Source: a virus
Virus record (IMG/VR): IMGVR_UViG_3300027301_000003
Coordinates: 1 to 64,000 of that record
Strand: one strand, 5' to 3'
Length of the DNA stretch: 64,000 bases
The position numbers and the translations under genes were made by a program. The notes beneath the pieces are model-generated. The model had not been told where the DNA came from, did not search any database, and was given only the letters and a program-made list of their open reading frames with translations. This document shows, one piece after another, positions 12,723 to 21,031 of this stretch (the stretch's first letter is position 1; each line of letters starts with the position of its first letter).

Positions 12723-13601
12723 TTATGCTCCTTTTAAATTCTCAAGAATTAATCTGCGTTGTTGATCGCTCATACCTAACCAAGCATCTTTATTTATATT
12801 ACTCACGATCAGGCGAGGTACATCATACCACATCTCTGGTAGAGTATTTGCAATTTCAAAGCCGTTTTTGTACATCAATTCTACATTCTTTGCTTGCATA
12901 CGCATTAGCTTCTTTTTACCAATGTAGTAATCGGTCTTTAGTTTACAGCAGTTATTGTAATCATAAGTACCATCAGCTTGCATAGGATAAAGCATAAAGC
13001 CTTCACCACGATCTGACTTTGCGATTTCTAATGCTTGCTCTAATGTACAACGAATGGCTTCACCAAATGGAGTAAAATCACCAGTGTCTTTATTACGAGA
13101 ACCTAAGAAATGCAAACCTTGGCGTTCTTGCACAATATGAGGGTCTTGTGGTAATACAACTTCAAATAAACAACTATATTGGTCATCAATCACAATATTA
13201 TATAAATCATTATAATCATTCGAGATCAATTCCTTAGCCCACATAGCGTAATCACTTGTAGTAGTACCTGTAGTACTAACCAAGAGTTCACCATCATGCA
13301 GAGTAGCACAAGCCATGAAACCATTGACTTTCTTGTACATTTCAACTGGAGTATCCAAAGGAACATCTTTCCAGTAATTGCGCTCAAGGTAATTGAAGCT
13401 TTTACGTGGAGCAGCTTGTACGAGTTCTTTCGTAGCGTTTGAATACACATGACCTCTGCACTCTAGCAGATCAGTTATTTGATACCAGAGATATTCATAC
13501 ATGGCTTTACGAGCGTACTTGAACGTAGTGTACTTACCATCGTTTTTCAGAGTAGCAAGACCACGCATTACTAAATTGATTTGTTGATCATAGTTTAACA
13601 T
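12723..13601 (-). CDS. RNA ligase, T4 Rnl1-like, 292 aa
   Basis: Nucleotidyltransferase-ligase motifs are recognisable in order: motif I KVNG with Lys at ~91 (the AMP-accepting residue), VSTTGTTT, FEVVLP (motif IIIa), EGFMLYP (motif IV) and KLKTDYY (motif V). KVNG rather than KxDG favours the Rnl1 branch. These enzymes join RNA ends, typically repairing cleaved tRNA. The P-loop kinase gene lies directly upstream in the same operon, matching the T4 kinase-ligase pairing. Confidence 0.85.
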   Translation of the reverse strand: MLNYDQQINLVMRGLATLKNDGKYTTFKYARKAMYEYLWYQITDLLECRGHVYSNATKELVQAAPRKSFNYLERNYWKDVPLDTPVEMYKKVNGFMACATLHDGELLVSTTGTTTSDYAMWAKELISNDYNDLYNIVIDDQYSCLFEVVLPQDPHIVQERQGLHFLGSRNKDTGDFTPFGEAIRCTLEQALEIAKSDRGEGFMLYPMQADGTYDYNNCCKLKTDYYIGKKKLMRMQAKNVELMYKNGFEIANTLPEMWYDVPRLIVSNINKDAWLGMSDQQRRLILENLKGA

Positions 13602-13612
13602 TATTTACTCCT

Positions 13613-14011
13613 TTACAGTCGTACACTGAATTTCCTTTTCATCTGTTCGACTTTAGCATCAGGACAACCGTGAACGTTCTTACCACCGTGACGATTCTCA
13701 ACAATGATACTCACGAAGTTAGCTTCAGTATCTCGTGCAATTGTAGCATAAGTTTCCACTTCCCACTCAGCGCAAGATGTATTTGATACTGCAACTGACA
13801 TTCCTTCGTACAAAGCTAACCATGTATTGCGCTTGCATTGCTGATGAGCATCTTCTAGTTTTGTAGGATCAAACTGATATACACCCGCTTCTGTAAAATA
13901 GTCATCAGCTTCATACATGCGTTGTACTAAGCGATTTTTGAATAGTTGCCAAGCAAAAGATGACTTACCACTTCCGGGTACGCCACGTATTAGATACAAA
14001 GTAGGTTTCAT
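13613..14011 (-). CDS. P-loop kinase (AAA_33/PNK-like), 132 aa
   Basis: Walker A is GVPGSGKSS at ~10-18. It is followed by an EADDYF motif and a DAHQQCKRNTW segment, as in the 5'-kinase domain of polynucleotide kinase and zeta-type proteins. At 132 residues it lacks the phosphatase domain of T4 Pnk. The start at ATG 14011 overlaps the preceding stop (ATGA). It lies next to the RNA ligase, suggesting 5'-phosphorylation of RNA ends. Confidence 0.82.
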   Translation of the reverse strand: MKPTLYLIRGVPGSGKSSFAWQLFKNRLVQRMYEADDYFTEAGVYQFDPTKLEDAHQQCKRNTWLALYEGMSVAVSNTSCAEWEVETYATIARDTEANFVSIIVENRHGGKNVHGCPDAKVEQMKRKFSVRL

Positions 14012-14217
14012 TTTATCCACCAATGTAAAAGACCAAACAAATAGATAGCTGCAGAAGCAGCTTCCACTAAAATCAAAGCTTTATCTTTGTAGTTAAAGCC
14101 CACGATACACCAGAGTATACCACCAATTGCACCAAAGATTAGATTCAATGGAAAAATATTTAATGCAGTTAGCAGCATACCGATCATATAGAAGATTGTA
14201 CCGGACCATCTAAGCAT
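14008..14217 (-). CDS. Small polytopic membrane protein, 69 aa
   Basis: Nearly the whole protein is hydrophobic, with likely membrane helices at ~5-20, 24-42 and 48-64 and two short loops (NYKDK; HWW at the end). It lies between dCMP deaminase and the kinase. Function is unknown; similar short three-helix proteins are frequent in phages. Confidence 0.7.
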   Translation of the reverse strand: MLRWSGTIFYMIGMLLTALNIFPLNLIFGAIGGILWCIVGFNYKDKALILVEAASAAIYLFGLLHWWIK

Positions 14218-14647
14218 GTTGTTCTACCACAACACCTGCAAGTTGCAACAGATCAGTGCCACCTTGATCACGATACGTATCTTTGTACACCAAGCGTGTA
14301 ATGCCAGCTTGAATCATCATGGCAGCGCAAGGTACACAAGGAGAAAGAGTTACATACATTGTAGCACCAATACAACTTACGCCTTCACGAGCAGCTTTTA
14401 AGATGCAGTTGAGTTCAGCATGAATTACTTCTGGTTTTGTTACTAAGTATGTATCACCGTTTGAATCCCATTTTACATTTTCACATTCATTACGAAGCCC
14501 TGCAGGAGTACCGTTGTAACCAGTGAGAGTAACCCCTTGACTAGTGACTAAAACGGCTCCTACCTGTGCTCTAATGGCTTTGGATAACCTTGCATGAAGC
14601 ATTGCTGTACCCATGTAGGTTTCATCTAATTGTTTTTGATCAGCCAT
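14210..14647 (-). CDS. dCMP deaminase, 145 aa
   Basis: The zinc-site motifs are present: HAE (76-78) and PCVPC (103-107), with the substrate-side TGYNGTPAGLRNECEN. Length is typical of the T4 Cd/ComEB family. The enzyme converts dCMP to dUMP, the substrate of the ThyX encoded further along the operon. It starts at ATG 14647 and overlaps the downstream membrane protein gene. Confidence 0.93.
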   Translation of the reverse strand: MADQKQLDETYMGTAMLHARLSKAIRAQVGAVLVTSQGVTLTGYNGTPAGLRNECENVKWDSNGDTYLVTKPEVIHAELNCILKAAREGVSCIGATMYVTLSPCVPCAAMMIQAGITRLVYKDTYRDQGGTDLLQLAGVVVEQHA

Positions 14648-14906
14648 GTACTTTTACTACTTTCGTAGGATCAACCTTAACGTGCTCTTTTTTATTAAGT
14701 AAAGCAACAGCTTCTTCATATGTATCTAGTGTGCAGAACTTTTCTACATTACCGTAGAAGTTCCACCAGTGGATTTCATCATCATTAGCAAATGTGTGCT
14801 TTTCTTTGTACTTCCAAACACCACCCCATTTACGTACAGCAAACTTACCATTAGCGAACTCCACAATGTGAGCTTTGAACGGATTGTATAGTTTAGGCAA
14901 TTTCAT
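14640..14906 (-). CDS. Hypothetical protein, 88 aa
   Basis: The protein (MKLPKLYNPFKAHIVEFANG..) is aromatic-rich with WGGVWKYKEKHTF and EIHWWNFYG stretches, and resembles a recurrent phage protein family starting with a PFKAHIVEF-like motif. It sits between two deaminase genes and overlaps both. No function is assigned. Confidence 0.7.
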   Translation of the reverse strand: MKLPKLYNPFKAHIVEFANGKFAVRKWGGVWKYKEKHTFANDDEIHWWNFYGNVEKFCTLDTYEEAVALLNKKEHVKVDPTKVVKVHG

Positions 14907-15237
14907 ATTCTTTGATTCCTTCTTCAGATGTATAACGAACGATCTTTACTCCAAATCCTTTGAGCATAGCTTTGCAAGTTGGACATGGTGCAGCTACTGC
15001 CATTGTACCATCATTATGAAACCGCTGCACAAAGATACTATGAATATTTTTGCGACCTGATGCAAGTACAGCAGAGAGTTCAGCGTGAAGTTTGTCCTTT
15101 TGTTCAGACTCTCCAGCTTTAACTGCAAAGTGCTTCATCAAGGGATGACTACGGCTGTAATCATTTACACCTGTACCAAGCACTTTACCTTTGCGGTCAA
15201 AGCACGTAGCAACAATTTCATAGCGTTTGCGTGTCAA
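14893..15237 (-). CDS. Second cytidine/deoxycytidylate deaminase-family protein, 114 aa
   Basis: I choose the TTG start at 15237, which follows the upstream stop codon and GGGG, because family members begin close to the KRYEIVATCFD strand. The longer ATG form would read through the previous gene. Zinc motifs are HAE (51-53) and PCPTC (84-88). The HPLMKHFA segment is typical of the phage branch. The substrate may be a free deoxycytidine nucleotide. Confidence 0.85.
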   Translation of the reverse strand: MTRKRYEIVATCFDRKGKVLGTGVNDYSRSHPLMKHFAVKAGESEQKDKLHAELSAVLASGRKNIHSIFVQRFHNDGTMAVAAPCPTCKAMLKGFGVKIVRYTSEEGIKEYEIA

Positions 15238-15238
15238 T

Positions 15239-15661
15239 TTAGCGCCCCATCTGCTTTTTAAGCTTGTGTTGGATACGTGCAAGAGCTTTGTGCCCTTTCT
15301 TAATCTTGCGTTGTTGTGTACGGTATTCATTCATTACATTGAAGTATGGTTCACTATCTTTATCATCAGGATTACTCTTTTCCCAACACTGTTGAATGCG
15401 AAGCTTTAGATTTCTTAGTTGTAGCTCATCGTTGGCTAGAACCAATGCTAGACCATCTGTTAGAAGCTGCAGTTCAGCTTGTGTAAGTTCTCGTGAAGGT
15501 CCGGGATAAAGGTATGTGTTTTTCAATAGAACAGGTTCCTGTACTGGTTTACCTTGCATTGCTCGTTCAGCTTTCTCCCATACGATTTCAGCCAGAGCTA
15601 GTTCACCATCTTCTAGACCAAGGTGGTTGATCATGTGATAGAATTCGTTCTTGAGTAGCAT
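15239..15661 (-). CDS. Hypothetical protein, 140 aa, first leftward early gene
   Basis: ATG 15661 (MLLKNEFYHMINHLGLEDG) has AAAGGAACTAAC and is preferred over starts further up. The protein is highly helical, with a basic C-terminus (IKKGHKALARIQHKLKKQ). It is the first gene behind the leftward promoter at 15695-15723. No family is recognised. Confidence 0.7.
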   Translation of the reverse strand: MLLKNEFYHMINHLGLEDGELALAEIVWEKAERAMQGKPVQEPVLLKNTYLYPGPSRELTQAELQLLTDGLALVLANDELQLRNLKLRIQQCWEKSNPDDKDSEPYFNVMNEYRTQQRKIKKGHKALARIQHKLKKQMGR

Positions 15662-15694
15662 GTTAGTTCCTTTCGGTTTGGTTGTGAAGGCTCT

Positions 15695-15723
15695 ACTGTA
15701 GCACAAGCTTTAGCACAATGCAA
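15695..15723 (-). promoter_or_regulatory. Leftward early promoter TTGCAT-17-TACAGT
   Basis: On the minus strand -35 TTGCAT (15718-15723) and -10 TACAGT (15695-15700, extended TGTGC) are 17 bp apart, 34 bases before the first leftward gene. It likely drives the start of the operon. Confidence 0.75.
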
Positions 15724-15756
15724 CAAATAATTTAAAAAATATTTTGCAGATAGGGC

Positions 15757-15785
15757 TTGACAAGACTTGCCGATGTTGGTAGAAT
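15757..15785 (+). promoter_or_regulatory. Rightward early promoter TTGACA-17-TAGAAT
   Basis: A consensus -35 and a one-mismatch -10 with ideal spacing. It begins the rightward operon; RNA would start near 15792, about 135 bases before the first gene. Confidence 0.85.
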
Positions 15786-15926
15786 TCGGTTCAGGGGTCA
15801 GGGGCAGCAGAGGGACAAGCGAGAGTTGACAAGCTCAAGTTTCAAAAACTCAGTTTCAATTTAAGTATAACTTAAGTTATAACTGCAGTTAAGCACAAGT
15901 TTAAACAGAAGGTAAAGGAGTAAGTT
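15786..15926 (+). promoter_or_regulatory. Long leader with operator-like repeats
   Basis: This leader contains GGGGTCAGGGGCAG direct repeats, a second TTGACA (15826) without a clear -10, several CAAGTTT repeats and a TTAAGTATAACTTAAGTTATAAC palindromic patch near 15862-15884. The symmetric AACTTAAGTT core looks like a repressor or activator site. Confidence 0.45.
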
Positions 15927-16163
15927 ATGAATGAAATGAATGAAAAGCCTACAGTATGCTACTTAGGAGTACCGCAGTTTTCTGATTGGGGTGAGCACAA
16001 GGTAGCACATCTGCAGTACGTCATCGGTCATCCAGCTTTAGGTAATTGCAGCAATGTAAGAACATCAAGTGTACAGGAAGTACTAAATGATGGTACAATC
16101 ATTACTCGCAATACAATCTACAAAGCAATTTCACAGGAGAAGCTCAATGCGCTTAAAAGCTAA
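15927..16163 (+). CDS. Hypothetical protein, 78 aa
   Basis: First rightward gene, with AAAGGAGTAAGTT before ATG 15927. It begins MNEMNEKPTVCYLGVPQFSDWG and is followed by VAHLQYVIGHPALGN. The C-terminus (LNDGTIITRNTIYKAI) is strand-rich. It has a resemblance to the next gene at NDGTI/SDGTI but no known family. Confidence 0.65.
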   Translation: MNEMNEKPTVCYLGVPQFSDWGEHKVAHLQYVIGHPALGNCSNVRTSSVQEVLNDGTIITRNTIYKAISQEKLNALKS

Positions 16164-16320
16164 GGATGTTAAAAATATCCGTCTAACATGGCAAGAAGTC
16201 AAAAGTGATGGTACAATCTCATCTCGTACTTACGCTTGTGATGATAAAAGTGCAAGCTGGCATCTGATGCAAATGCGTAAGAGTCCTAGCCTTCGTAATA
16301 TTAAGATGGAGAAACTATGA
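16147..16320 (+). CDS. Hypothetical protein, 57 aa
   Basis: ATG 16147 (MRLKAKDVKNIRLTWQEVKSDG) has AGGAGAAGC upstream and overlaps the preceding gene. The product is basic and mixed alpha/beta. It is part of a run of overlapping small genes. No family is recognised. Confidence 0.6.
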   Translation: MRLKAKDVKNIRLTWQEVKSDGTISSRTYACDDKSASWHLMQMRKSPSLRNIKMEKL

Positions 16321-16586
16321 GTGATATCGCAGAAGAACGTATGCAGAACTACATTGACGAACTAGAGCAAGAGAACCGTCTGTTACGTGCTCGTAATGAT
16401 AGGTTAGAAGCACTGGTGGGTAATCAACCTTCTCAAGAGCAGATTATTGCTGGTGCTAAAGCTTTGGGTAAACGATCAGCAGAAATCTGTGAAATTGATG
16501 AAGGTGATCAATGGAAGGTATACAGTGAAGAACTCATTGAAGATGCTCGTGTAGTATTGACTGCAGCTTTTAACTTGAAAGGGTGA
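16317..16586 (+). CDS. Coiled-coil protein, 89 aa
   Basis: ATGA overlap with the previous gene. Residues ~5-35 are a strong leucine-rich coiled coil (YIDELEQENRLLRARNDRLEAL), followed by a helical acidic region. It probably dimerises. Function is unknown. Confidence 0.65.
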   Translation: MSDIAEERMQNYIDELEQENRLLRARNDRLEALVGNQPSQEQIIAGAKALGKRSAEICEIDEGDQWKVYSEELIEDARVVLTAAFNLKG

Positions 16587-16588
16587 AC

Positions 16589-16741
16589 ATGATCTATTAT
16601 GTAACAATCAAAGTCGAAGAAACACTTGTCATTGATGATGTGTGCAATGAAGCTGAAGCTATTAAACGAGCAATACAATGCTTTGATCCAACAGCAGGTG
16701 ACCCTGAAGTTGTAGAAGTATGGGATGATAGCGATGATTGA
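16589..16741 (+). CDS. Small acidic protein, 50 aa
   Basis: ATG 16589 lies two bases after the previous stop, with GAAAGGGTGAAC as the ribosome site. Composition is acidic (TIKVEETLVIDDVCNEAEAIKRAI), with the frame of a small beta-alpha protein. It overlaps the next gene. Confidence 0.6.
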   Translation: MIYYVTIKVEETLVIDDVCNEAEAIKRAIQCFDPTAGDPEVVEVWDDSDD

Positions 16742-17162
16742 TAAAACTCAAGTTATCATCCGTAATGCAATAATGACACCAGATGGTACTTACTTGCGTA
16801 GCTATCATCGTCATGACTATGTACAGCATCTGGATAGATTTACAGGTGAAGTTTACATTGTAGATGGTGGTAGCAATTACTTGCGCCGTAGTTTAAATAC
16901 AACACCTGCAGAAGACCTTACTGTATACCTAAGTGATCCATTTGATGTAGTGCGTGAAGCTTTCGTATGGAAGAGCTACGGTAAGAACTTTGAACATTTA
17001 CCTGATGGAATTTATATTAAGTTGTGCGATATGACAACTGAACATATTCGTGCTATACTTGAGACTCAGACGCAGATCAAAGGAAGTTTCGTTGAGATGC
17101 TATTCAAGAAAGAATTGGTGCTTAGAACAGGCACTCTAACTTTAGGAGAAAACGATGAGTGA
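16725..17162 (+). CDS. Hypothetical protein, 145 aa
   Basis: It starts at ATG 16725 or, equally plausibly, ATG 16734 (MIDKTQVIIRNAIMTPDGTYLRS), which would follow the common phage pattern. The N-terminus is strand-rich with YLRSYHRHDYVQHLDRFTGEVYIVDGGSNYLRRS, a motif found in many phage early proteins of unknown role. It overlaps the next gene. Confidence 0.7.
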   Translation: MIAMIDKTQVIIRNAIMTPDGTYLRSYHRHDYVQHLDRFTGEVYIVDGGSNYLRRSLNTTPAEDLTVYLSDPFDVVREAFVWKSYGKNFEHLPDGIYIKLCDMTTEHIRAILETQTQIKGSFVEMLFKKELVLRTGTLTLGENDE

Positions 17163-17292
17163 TGTTGAGGCTTTTTGGGCAAAGGTAGCAGCTAAGTTTG
17201 GTGACAATCGTACTTGGCATCAGTTGAACTTAATGGAGCAACAGATGGTTATCCAAGGTATTAACATGATTTTGCAGGTGGTAGCAAAATGA
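17155..17292 (+). CDS. Small helical protein, 45 aa
   Basis: ATG 17155 follows TTAGGAGAAAAC. It is helical (VEAFWAKVAAKFGD, then LNLMEQQMVIQGINMIL) and overlaps the DNA ligase start (ATGA). The position suggests a co-translated partner of the ligase; function is unknown. Confidence 0.6.
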   Translation: MSDVEAFWAKVAAKFGDNRTWHQLNLMEQQMVIQGINMILQVVAK

Positions 17293-18182
17293 TTCCAGAA
17301 GGTTTTAAACCACAGTTAGCTATTGAGCAAACAAAAGTCAAGACACAACCTAGCAATATGTATATGTCTGAAAAGCTCGATGGTATTCGCTGCATTATCT
17401 TTGGTGGTGTAGCTTACAGTCGTAGCCTCAAGCGCATTCCTAATCTGAGCATTCAAGCTTATGTACAACATCATGCAGAAGCTATGGAAGGTATGGATGG
17501 TGAACTTATCGTTGGTGATAAGAATGCACCTGATGTATTTAACCAAAGTACTTCTGGAGTTATGCGTATTGAGGGAGAACCTGATTTTACCTTTTGGGTG
17601 TTTGATCGCTGGCATCCTACAGCTACTTGGCTTGATCGTTATGCACGTTTGGTAAACCATAGTAGACTACCTGCTCGTGTTAAACTGCTAGAGCATTTTC
17701 CAGTAGAAGAGATGTTTAACATTGATGAATTCGAACGTGATATGCTGGCGCAGGGTGCTGAAGGTGTTATGCTGCGAGATACAGATGCTAAATACAAATG
17801 CGGTCGATCTGGTACAAAGAATCCAGAGCTACAAAAAGTAAAACGATTTGTTGACAATGAGTTTGAAATCATTGGTTGGGAGCCTAAGTACACCAACACC
17901 AATGAAGCAAAGACCAATGAATTAGGGCGCACAGCACGTTCTACAGCTAAGGATGGTATGGTAGCCCTAGACACAATGGGATCATTGATTCTATGCACCT
18001 CTAAAGGCGATACATTCAGTTGTGGTAGTGGCATGACAGACGCTATCCGAGAAGACTTGTGGGAGCGCAGGGAAACTTTAATGGGTCAACTTGCAAAGGT
18101 TAAGTATTTTGACGTTGGAAACGGGTATAATGTACCTAGATTTCCGGTACTGGTTGGTATCCGGCATAAGGACGATTTGTGA
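17289..18182 (+). CDS. ATP-dependent DNA ligase, 297 aa
   Basis: Motif I is EKLDGIR with the AMP-accepting Lys at ~29. Later come GMDGELIVG (motif III region), FWVFDRW, GAEGVMLRD (motif IV) and LQKVKRF (motif V), followed by a small OB domain. Size and order match phage and bacterial short ATP ligases that seal nicks in dsDNA, e.g. Okazaki junctions. It lies just before the RNA ligase and primase-helicase genes. Confidence 0.92.
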   Translation: MIPEGFKPQLAIEQTKVKTQPSNMYMSEKLDGIRCIIFGGVAYSRSLKRIPNLSIQAYVQHHAEAMEGMDGELIVGDKNAPDVFNQSTSGVMRIEGEPDFTFWVFDRWHPTATWLDRYARLVNHSRLPARVKLLEHFPVEEMFNIDEFERDMLAQGAEGVMLRDTDAKYKCGRSGTKNPELQKVKRFVDNEFEIIGWEPKYTNTNEAKTNELGRTARSTAKDGMVALDTMGSLILCTSKGDTFSCGSGMTDAIREDLWERRETLMGQLAKVKYFDVGNGYNVPRFPVLVGIRHKDDL

Positions 18183-18212
18183 TGTTTTGACGGAAACAGA
18201 AAAGGAGAAATT

Positions 18213-19232
18213 ATGAGTGAACGTAAATTAGCAACGATTCGTAAGATCGCAGCTATTGAACCCATCGAAGGTGCAGATGCTATTGAAGTGGCTGTAGTCG
18301 ATGGTTGGAAAGTTGTGGTTAAGAAGGGTGAATTCGCTTTAGATTCACTTGCTGTGTATTTTGAAATTGACAGTTGGATTCCGACAGAATTAGCACCGTT
18401 TCTATCCAAAGGTAAAGAACCAAGGGAATACGAAGGTGTAAAAGGAGAAAGACTACGCACTGTAAAACTACGTGGTCAACTTTCACAAGGTTTATTGCTA
18501 CCAATTCCAGAAGATACAATCAAAGGTGCTGGTCATCTTATCGCTGAAGGTCTTGACGTAACTGATCATTTCGGTATCCTAAAATGGGAACGCCCAATGA
18601 ATGCTCAACTCGCTGGTATGGCACGAGGTAATTTCCCTGCGCTAGTACCAAAGACTGATCAAGAGCGTATTCAAAACTTGACTCGATCTTTTGCAGAGTA
18701 CCAACTTGATACTTGGTCCATCACTGAAAAACTAGATGGTTCATCTTGCACTTTCTATCTAGATGACGAAGGTTCATTTCACGTATGCTCACGCAACCTT
18801 GATCTGAAAGAAGACGAAGCAAATTCATTCTGGAAAGTAGCACGTAAGTTTCAAATCGAAGATATCATGCGTAGGAACTTCATGAAAGGTATGGCTATTC
18901 AAGGTGAGATGATTGGTGAGGGTATTCAAGGCAATCAGTACAAAGTTCAGCTTGACTTCTACGTCTACGACATGTACAATACAGCTACAGGGCAATACAT
19001 TTTGCCAGTGCAGCTTAAAGCAGCGTGTGAACGTTTAGGATTAAAGCACGTACCTATTCTTGCAGAAGACACTGATATTAAAGAACAAAGTATTCAGTCT
19101 ATCTTGGATTTTGCAGAAGGTAAGTCTTTGCTAAACGGCAGCAATCGTGAAGGTGTTGTATTCAAGAGCAACACTGTGCATGATCGCAGTTTTAAGTCAA
19201 TCTCAAATTCTTGGTTACTGAAAAATGAATAA
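18213..19232 (+). CDS. RNA ligase, DraRnl/Rnl5-type (DRB0094 family), 339 aa
   Basis: An N-terminal OB-like domain (~1-130) precedes the nucleotidyltransferase core, with motif I EKLDGSS (Lys ~173), IQGEMIGEGIQGN, FYVYD and NREGVVFKS (motif IV), then FKSISNSWLL (motif V). The N-terminal OB order identifies the Rnl5 group, which seals nicks with a 3'-OH RNA end in a duplex. With the Rnl1-like enzyme this gives the phage two RNA ligases. Confidence 0.9.
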   Translation: MSERKLATIRKIAAIEPIEGADAIEVAVVDGWKVVVKKGEFALDSLAVYFEIDSWIPTELAPFLSKGKEPREYEGVKGERLRTVKLRGQLSQGLLLPIPEDTIKGAGHLIAEGLDVTDHFGILKWERPMNAQLAGMARGNFPALVPKTDQERIQNLTRSFAEYQLDTWSITEKLDGSSCTFYLDDEGSFHVCSRNLDLKEDEANSFWKVARKFQIEDIMRRNFMKGMAIQGEMIGEGIQGNQYKVQLDFYVYDMYNTATGQYILPVQLKAACERLGLKHVPILAEDTDIKEQSIQSILDFAEGKSLLNGSNREGVVFKSNTVHDRSFKSISNSWLLKNE

Positions 19233-19240
19233 GGAGTAAA

Positions 19241-20971
19241 ATGGCAGCATTCATCAAGCATACAAATTGCGATAAGTGCGGTAGCTCAGATGGTAAGGCA
19301 GTATACGAAGGTGGCTCTTCGCACTGCTTTGTCTGTGAACATACAGTACCGTCTAGTGAATTCAAGGAGTTAAATCCCAAGAAGACAACCAAAGTAAGAT
19401 CAACAGCAAAGGAAGAAAAGAGTATGGAAGTTAAACCAAGTGGTAAACCTGCAATGACACCAGATGAAAATGCAGAGATTAAATCCGTAACTGGTGTAGC
19501 TGGTAAGGGTTTCCGTGGATTAAAAGATGAAACTACAAAACCCTTTGGTGTACGGTATGCGTATGATGATGATGGTGAAGTTGAAGAGCAGTACTACCCA
19601 ACTACACAAGATGGTCAAATCGTAGGATACAAAATCCGTGAAGTACCAAAGAACTTTTACTCCAAAGGCAGAACTGGTGCTGACTGCGAATTGTTTATGC
19701 AGTTTAAGTTTAACCGTGGTGGTAAATACATTCTAATCACTGAAGGTGAACTTGATGCTCTATCTGCGTATCAGATGTTTGCTGAGTACACTAAAGCTCG
19801 TAGCGGCGATTATGAGATGGCTGTAGTATCACCAACTACTGGTGCTAACTCACATAAACAAATTGCTGCTCAGTATCGCTTCTTTGATAGCTTTGATAAT
19901 ATTATCGTTTGCTATGATAATGATAAAGCTGGTAAGGAAGCAACTGAAGATATAGTCAAGGCTTTGCCAAAGGGTAAAGTTAAAGTCATGCACATGCGAT
20001 ATAAAGACCCTAACACCTATCTTGAAGAAGGTAAACAGGATGAGTTTATTCGTAACTTCTATGAAGCTAAACGCTATACTCCAGTTGGTGTATTAGGTAG
20101 TGGTGATTTGTATGATAAAATCCTAGAGCAAGCTACAGTACCAAAAGTACCGTTTCCACCATTCATGAATACATTGAATGAAATGCTTGTAGGTGGCTTA
20201 CCACTAGGACACATCATTAACGTTGCTGCAGGTACAGGTCTTGGTAAAACATCCTTTGTTAACGAAATGATTTATCACTGGATTTTCAACTCACCGCACA
20301 AAATCGGTATTGTTTCAATGGAATTAGATTCAGGTCAATACGGTGAGACACTACTAGGTAGACACCTCAGTCGTAAGATTTCGTTGATTCAAGATGATAC
20401 CGCTAAGAAAGATTTACTGGAGTCTGATCGTGTGCGTGAAAAGGCAAATGAGCTATTCTATAACTCTGATGGTCAACATCGTTTCTATCTACTCGATAAC
20501 CGTGATGGTACAATCGAAGAGATTCAAGATACAGTAGAAGAGCTTGTGGTATCATGCGGTTGCAGAATCATTGTGCTGGACCCCTTACAGGATATCCTTG
20601 ATGGTCTATCCAATGAAGACCAAGCATTGTTCATGAAGTGGTCCAAGGGTATCATCAAGAGTCATAACGTAACGCTGATCTTTATCAATCACGTTCGTAA
20701 GTCAGCTTCTGGTGTACAGAATTCTTCACAAGGTGGTGCATTCACTGAAGAGGAAATTCAAGGTAGTTCTACTATCATTAAGTCAGCTTCAGCTAACATT
20801 TTGTTAAGTCGAAATAAGTACGCAGAAGACCCAACTGAACGCAATACAACCAAAGTTGTACTAAGTAAGAATCGTATCTGTGGATTAACTGGCCCTGCTG
20901 GTAACGTCTACTATGACAACGACACTCATACTTTGCATAACTTAGATGATTGGTTGAACAACAACAATTAA
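19241..20971 (+). CDS. Primase-helicase, T7 gp4-like, 576 aa
   Basis: An N-terminal zinc finger (CDKCGSSDGKAVYEGG..CFVCEH, ~9-36) is followed by a TOPRIM domain (ILITEGELDALSA; IIVCYDNDKAGKEA) and a DnaB-like RecA core with Walker A AAGTGLGKTSF and Walker B IIVLDPLQDI. This fused layout is the T7 gp4 type, which unwinds DNA and makes primers at the fork. The gene ends at a terminator preceding the polymerase. Confidence 0.95.
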   Translation: MAAFIKHTNCDKCGSSDGKAVYEGGSSHCFVCEHTVPSSEFKELNPKKTTKVRSTAKEEKSMEVKPSGKPAMTPDENAEIKSVTGVAGKGFRGLKDETTKPFGVRYAYDDDGEVEEQYYPTTQDGQIVGYKIREVPKNFYSKGRTGADCELFMQFKFNRGGKYILITEGELDALSAYQMFAEYTKARSGDYEMAVVSPTTGANSHKQIAAQYRFFDSFDNIIVCYDNDKAGKEATEDIVKALPKGKVKVMHMRYKDPNTYLEEGKQDEFIRNFYEAKRYTPVGVLGSGDLYDKILEQATVPKVPFPPFMNTLNEMLVGGLPLGHIINVAAGTGLGKTSFVNEMIYHWIFNSPHKIGIVSMELDSGQYGETLLGRHLSRKISLIQDDTAKKDLLESDRVREKANELFYNSDGQHRFYLLDNRDGTIEEIQDTVEELVVSCGCRIIVLDPLQDILDGLSNEDQALFMKWSKGIIKSHNVTLIFINHVRKSASGVQNSSQGGAFTEEEIQGSSTIIKSASANILLSRNKYAEDPTERNTTKVVLSKNRICGLTGPAGNVYYDNDTHTLHNLDDWLNNNN

Positions 20972-20983
20972 AGCTTGACGTAG

Positions 20984-21018
20984 ACCTAGAGTTGTGATAG
21001 ACTCTAGGTTTTCTTTAT
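20984..21018 (+). terminator. Terminator after primase-helicase
   Basis: Perfect 9-bp stem ACCTAGAGT/ACTCTAGGT with an 8-nt loop and a TTTCTTTATT tail. A TTGACG-17-TAGACT pair overlaps the stem (20974-21002), so the site may also start the polymerase transcript. Confidence 0.85.
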
Positions 21019-21031
21019 TGGAGAACTATAA

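Noticed and set aside
14893-15330. Longer 145-residue form of the second deaminase from ATG 15330
   Set aside because: The extra 31 residues are an out-of-frame reading of the upstream gene; the TTG at 15237 has a ribosome site and fits the family start.
15826-15872. Second rightward promoter from TTGACA at 15826
   Set aside because: No -10-like hexamer lies 16-18 bp downstream; TATAAC at 15866 is too far away.
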